A stretch of DNA of 14,390 nt, from NCBI GenBank assembly GCA_002728915.1, contig PBWE01000021.1, positions 23,245 to 37,634 on the forward strand, written 5' to 3'. Of the stretch, positions 12,906 to 14,390 are shown in pieces. The number at the start of each line of letters is the position of its first letter. The first letter of the stretch is position 1. The position numbers were made by a program, and so were the translations under genes. Source of the DNA: Micrococcales bacterium. GTDB taxonomy: Bacteria; Actinomycetota; Actinomycetes; S36-B12. The notes below the pieces were generated by a model that saw only the letters and a program-made list of their open reading frames with translations, ran no database searches and was not told where the DNA came from.

Positions 12906-14299
12906 TGAACGGGGCGGATCTGGCCGACCTCGGTCGCGTGCACATCGTCGGAATCGGTGGAGCCGGAATGTCGGGGATCGCGAGCATCCTTGCTGCCCGC
13001 GGGGTGCATGTCACAGGCAGTGACGCTAAGGAATCACGGCGAGTGCATTCTTTGCGGGCCCTGGGCATCGAGGTGTCGGTCGGGCACCAGAAGTCGATAA
13101 CCGCAGACACCCTCGTCTACTCGACGGCTATCCCTGAGTCGAATTCCGAGCGTCGGTTCGCGCGAGAGCATTCGATCCCAGAGATGTCTCGCGCCACGGC
13201 CCTGGCGTCGGTCATGAGCGGTCGACGTGGGGTCGCGGTGTCGGGAACACATGGGAAGACGACGACTACGTCGATGTTGACCGTCACCCTGCAAGCGTGT
13301 GGTGCTGATCCATCGTTCGTGATCGGTAGCGAGTTGAACGAATCAGGGTCGAATGCGCACCTGGGTACGGGGGAACTGTTCGTCGTGGAAGCCGACGAGA
13401 GCGATGGTTCGTTCCTCGCGCTGCCGGCGGTTGTGGGGATCGTCACGAACGTCGAATCCGACCACTTGAATCATTGGGAGACCTTCGACGCGCTTGAAAA
13501 CGCCTTCGACGATTTTGGACGACAGATCGCGGCTGCGGGCGGGTTCATTGTCATCTGCGCCGACGACCCGGGCGCCCGCGCGATGGGCGAACGGCTTGTC
13601 GCCGAGGGCATCGATGTTCGCAGTTACGGCGAGAGTGACGATGCCACGGTTCGCATGATCGACCCCATCCAAGACATAGACGGTTGGAGTTTCACCGTCG
13701 CCAAAGACGGAGTTCGACTCGGTCGGATTGCCCTCCAGGTACCCGGTCGACACAACGCTCTCAATGCCCTGGCCGCCTACGTTGCGGCGACGGGGCTCGG
13801 ATTCGCCGACGTGGATGTTCGGCGAGGACTCGAATCGTTTTCAGGAACCCGTCGACGTTTCGACTTCAAAGGTGAAGTGGCGGGGGTCCGTGTCTATGAC
13901 GACTACGCCCACCACCCAACGGAAATCGACGCGACCTTGCGAGCGGCCCGCGAAGTGGTCGGCACCGGCCGGGTCATCGTCGCGTTTCAAGCCCATCACT
14001 ACTACCGGACGGCGATGTTCGTGCAGGAATTCGGGCAAGCCCTCGGCTTGGCGGACGTGGCGGTAGTCCTTGAAGTATTTGCTCCCGGTGAGGTGCCGAT
14101 TCCCGGTGCCAGCGGACAAACCCTCGCGGCGAATGTTCCCCTGCCCGAGGACGACGCGATTTACGAACCGTCTTGGACCGCCGTCGCCGGGATCCTCGCC
14201 GATCGCGCACATGCCGGTGACATCGTGATGACCCTCGGCGCCGGAGATATTGGAATGCTGGGCACCGAAGTCCTCGATCGCCTCCGGAGTCGGCTATGA
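12905..14299 (+). CDS. murC: MurC, UDP-MurNAc:L-alanine ligase
   Basis: The 464-residue ligase adds the first amino acid, L-Ala, to UDP-MurNAc. Motifs: HIVGIGGAGMSGIA (13-26, UDP-binding glycine loop), VTGSD (36-40), VYSTAIP (71-77), ATP loop VSGTHGKTTTTSML (112-125), VEADESDGSFL (161-171), NVESDHLNHW (182-191), GRHNALNALAA (281-291), FSGTRRRFD (312-320), VYDDYAHHPTEI (330-341) and TLGAGDIG (443-450). The stretch usually read as FQPHxYxRT is FQAHHYYRT (361-369) here; the second Arg is kept. The start is set by a good Shine-Dalgarno and the TGATG overlap with murG. The stop overlaps the next start as ATGA. MurC normally requires no other gene product, but its D-Glu, m-DAP and D-Ala-D-Ala successors are all in this window. 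Confidence 0.96.
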   Translation: MNGADLADLGRVHIVGIGGAGMSGIASILAARGVHVTGSDAKESRRVHSLRALGIEVSVGHQKSITADTLVYSTAIPESNSERRFAREHSIPEMSRATALASVMSGRRGVAVSGTHGKTTTTSMLTVTLQACGADPSFVIGSELNESGSNAHLGTGELFVVEADESDGSFLALPAVVGIVTNVESDHLNHWETFDALENAFDDFGRQIAAAGGFIVICADDPGARAMGERLVAEGIDVRSYGESDDATVRMIDPIQDIDGWSFTVAKDGVRLGRIALQVPGRHNALNALAAYVAATGLGFADVDVRRGLESFSGTRRRFDFKGEVAGVRVYDDYAHHPTEIDATLRAAREVVGTGRVIVAFQAHHYYRTAMFVQEFGQALGLADVAVVLEVFAPGEVPIPGASGQTLAANVPLPEDDAIYEPSWTAVAGILADRAHAGDIVMTLGAGDIGMLGTEVLDRLRSRL

Positions 14300-14390
14300 C
14301 GGTGATCGACAACCCGAGGCTCGAGCGGAACAGTGTGCCTGCCTCGACGTCGGGACCAGACCCGGAAACCAGCAACGAGCGCGCAGCCGG
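14296..14390 (+). CDS. N-terminal fragment, probable FtsQ division protein
   Basis: An ATG overlapping the murC stop (ATGA) opens a frame of 31 full codons that runs off the right edge. It begins MTVIDNPRLERN and continues with a Ser/Pro/Glu-rich polar stretch. There is no hydrophobic span or POTRA domain within the visible part, so sequence alone cannot identify it. In actinobacterial dcw clusters murC is commonly followed by ftsQ, whose polar cytoplasmic tail comes before its single membrane span, and this fragment would fit such a tail. murB is the main alternative, but MurB starts with a folded domain, which this does not resemble. Confidence 0.6.
   Translation, partial: MTVIDNPRLERNSVPASTSGPDPETSNERAA

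Noticed and set aside
1..14390. Search for tRNA, rRNA, insertion sequences, attachment sites or a defence system
   Set aside because: Nearly every base belongs to conserved dcw genes in standard order. I saw no transposase motif, terminal inverted repeats, tRNA-like cloverleaf or foreign gene block.

Overview
The window carries most of a dcw (division and cell wall) cluster from a high-GC Gram-positive bacterium, most likely in the class Actinomycetes of Actinomycetota. The gene order is mraZ, a small membrane-protein gene, rsmH, ftsL-like, pbpB/ftsI, murE, murF, mraY, murD, ftsW, murG, murC and the start of a probable ftsQ. Supporting signs are strong G/C preference at third codon positions, GTG starts, the MraZ opening MFLGTHAPRLDDKGR, the long Pro/Ala-rich FtsL-like protein and the MurG motif CRSGAMTCAELTAVG. 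I cannot name a genus.

Layout. Bases 1-634 (minus strand) hold the N-terminal part of a DUF3048-type lipoprotein, cut by the left edge of the window. Bases 635-830 are a divergent regulatory region. It contains a G-rich direct repeat, a candidate sigma70-type promoter, and four TGGRG repeats spaced exactly 10 bp apart that match the known form of MraZ operators. mraZ follows at 831-1262. A 177-base leader with two hairpins and an A/C-rich stretch comes next, then an unrecognised 45-residue single-span membrane protein (1440-1577) with an excellent Shine-Dalgarno sequence. From rsmH (1623) onward the genes are nearly gapless: most junctions overlap by 1-4 bases (ATGA, GTGA, TAATG, TGATG), and the only gaps are 3 bases (pbpB/murE) and 12 bases (ftsW/murG).

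How the genes work together. MurC, MurD, MurE and MurF build the UDP-MurNAc-pentapeptide. The DNPR motif in MurE predicts meso-diaminopimelate as the third residue. MraY moves the precursor onto undecaprenyl phosphate (lipid I), and MurG adds GlcNAc (lipid II). FtsW polymerises lipid II and PbpB/FtsI cross-links it at the septum, with the FtsL-like protein and probable FtsQ as regulatory divisome partners. RsmH methylates 16S rRNA. MraZ probably represses the whole unit through its own promoter.

Most of the window is conserved housekeeping sequence. The parts most worth a second look are the MraZ-box array, the small membrane protein and its structured leader, and a changed substrate-binding motif in MurD. 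I see no tRNA, rRNA, CRISPR array or mobile element.
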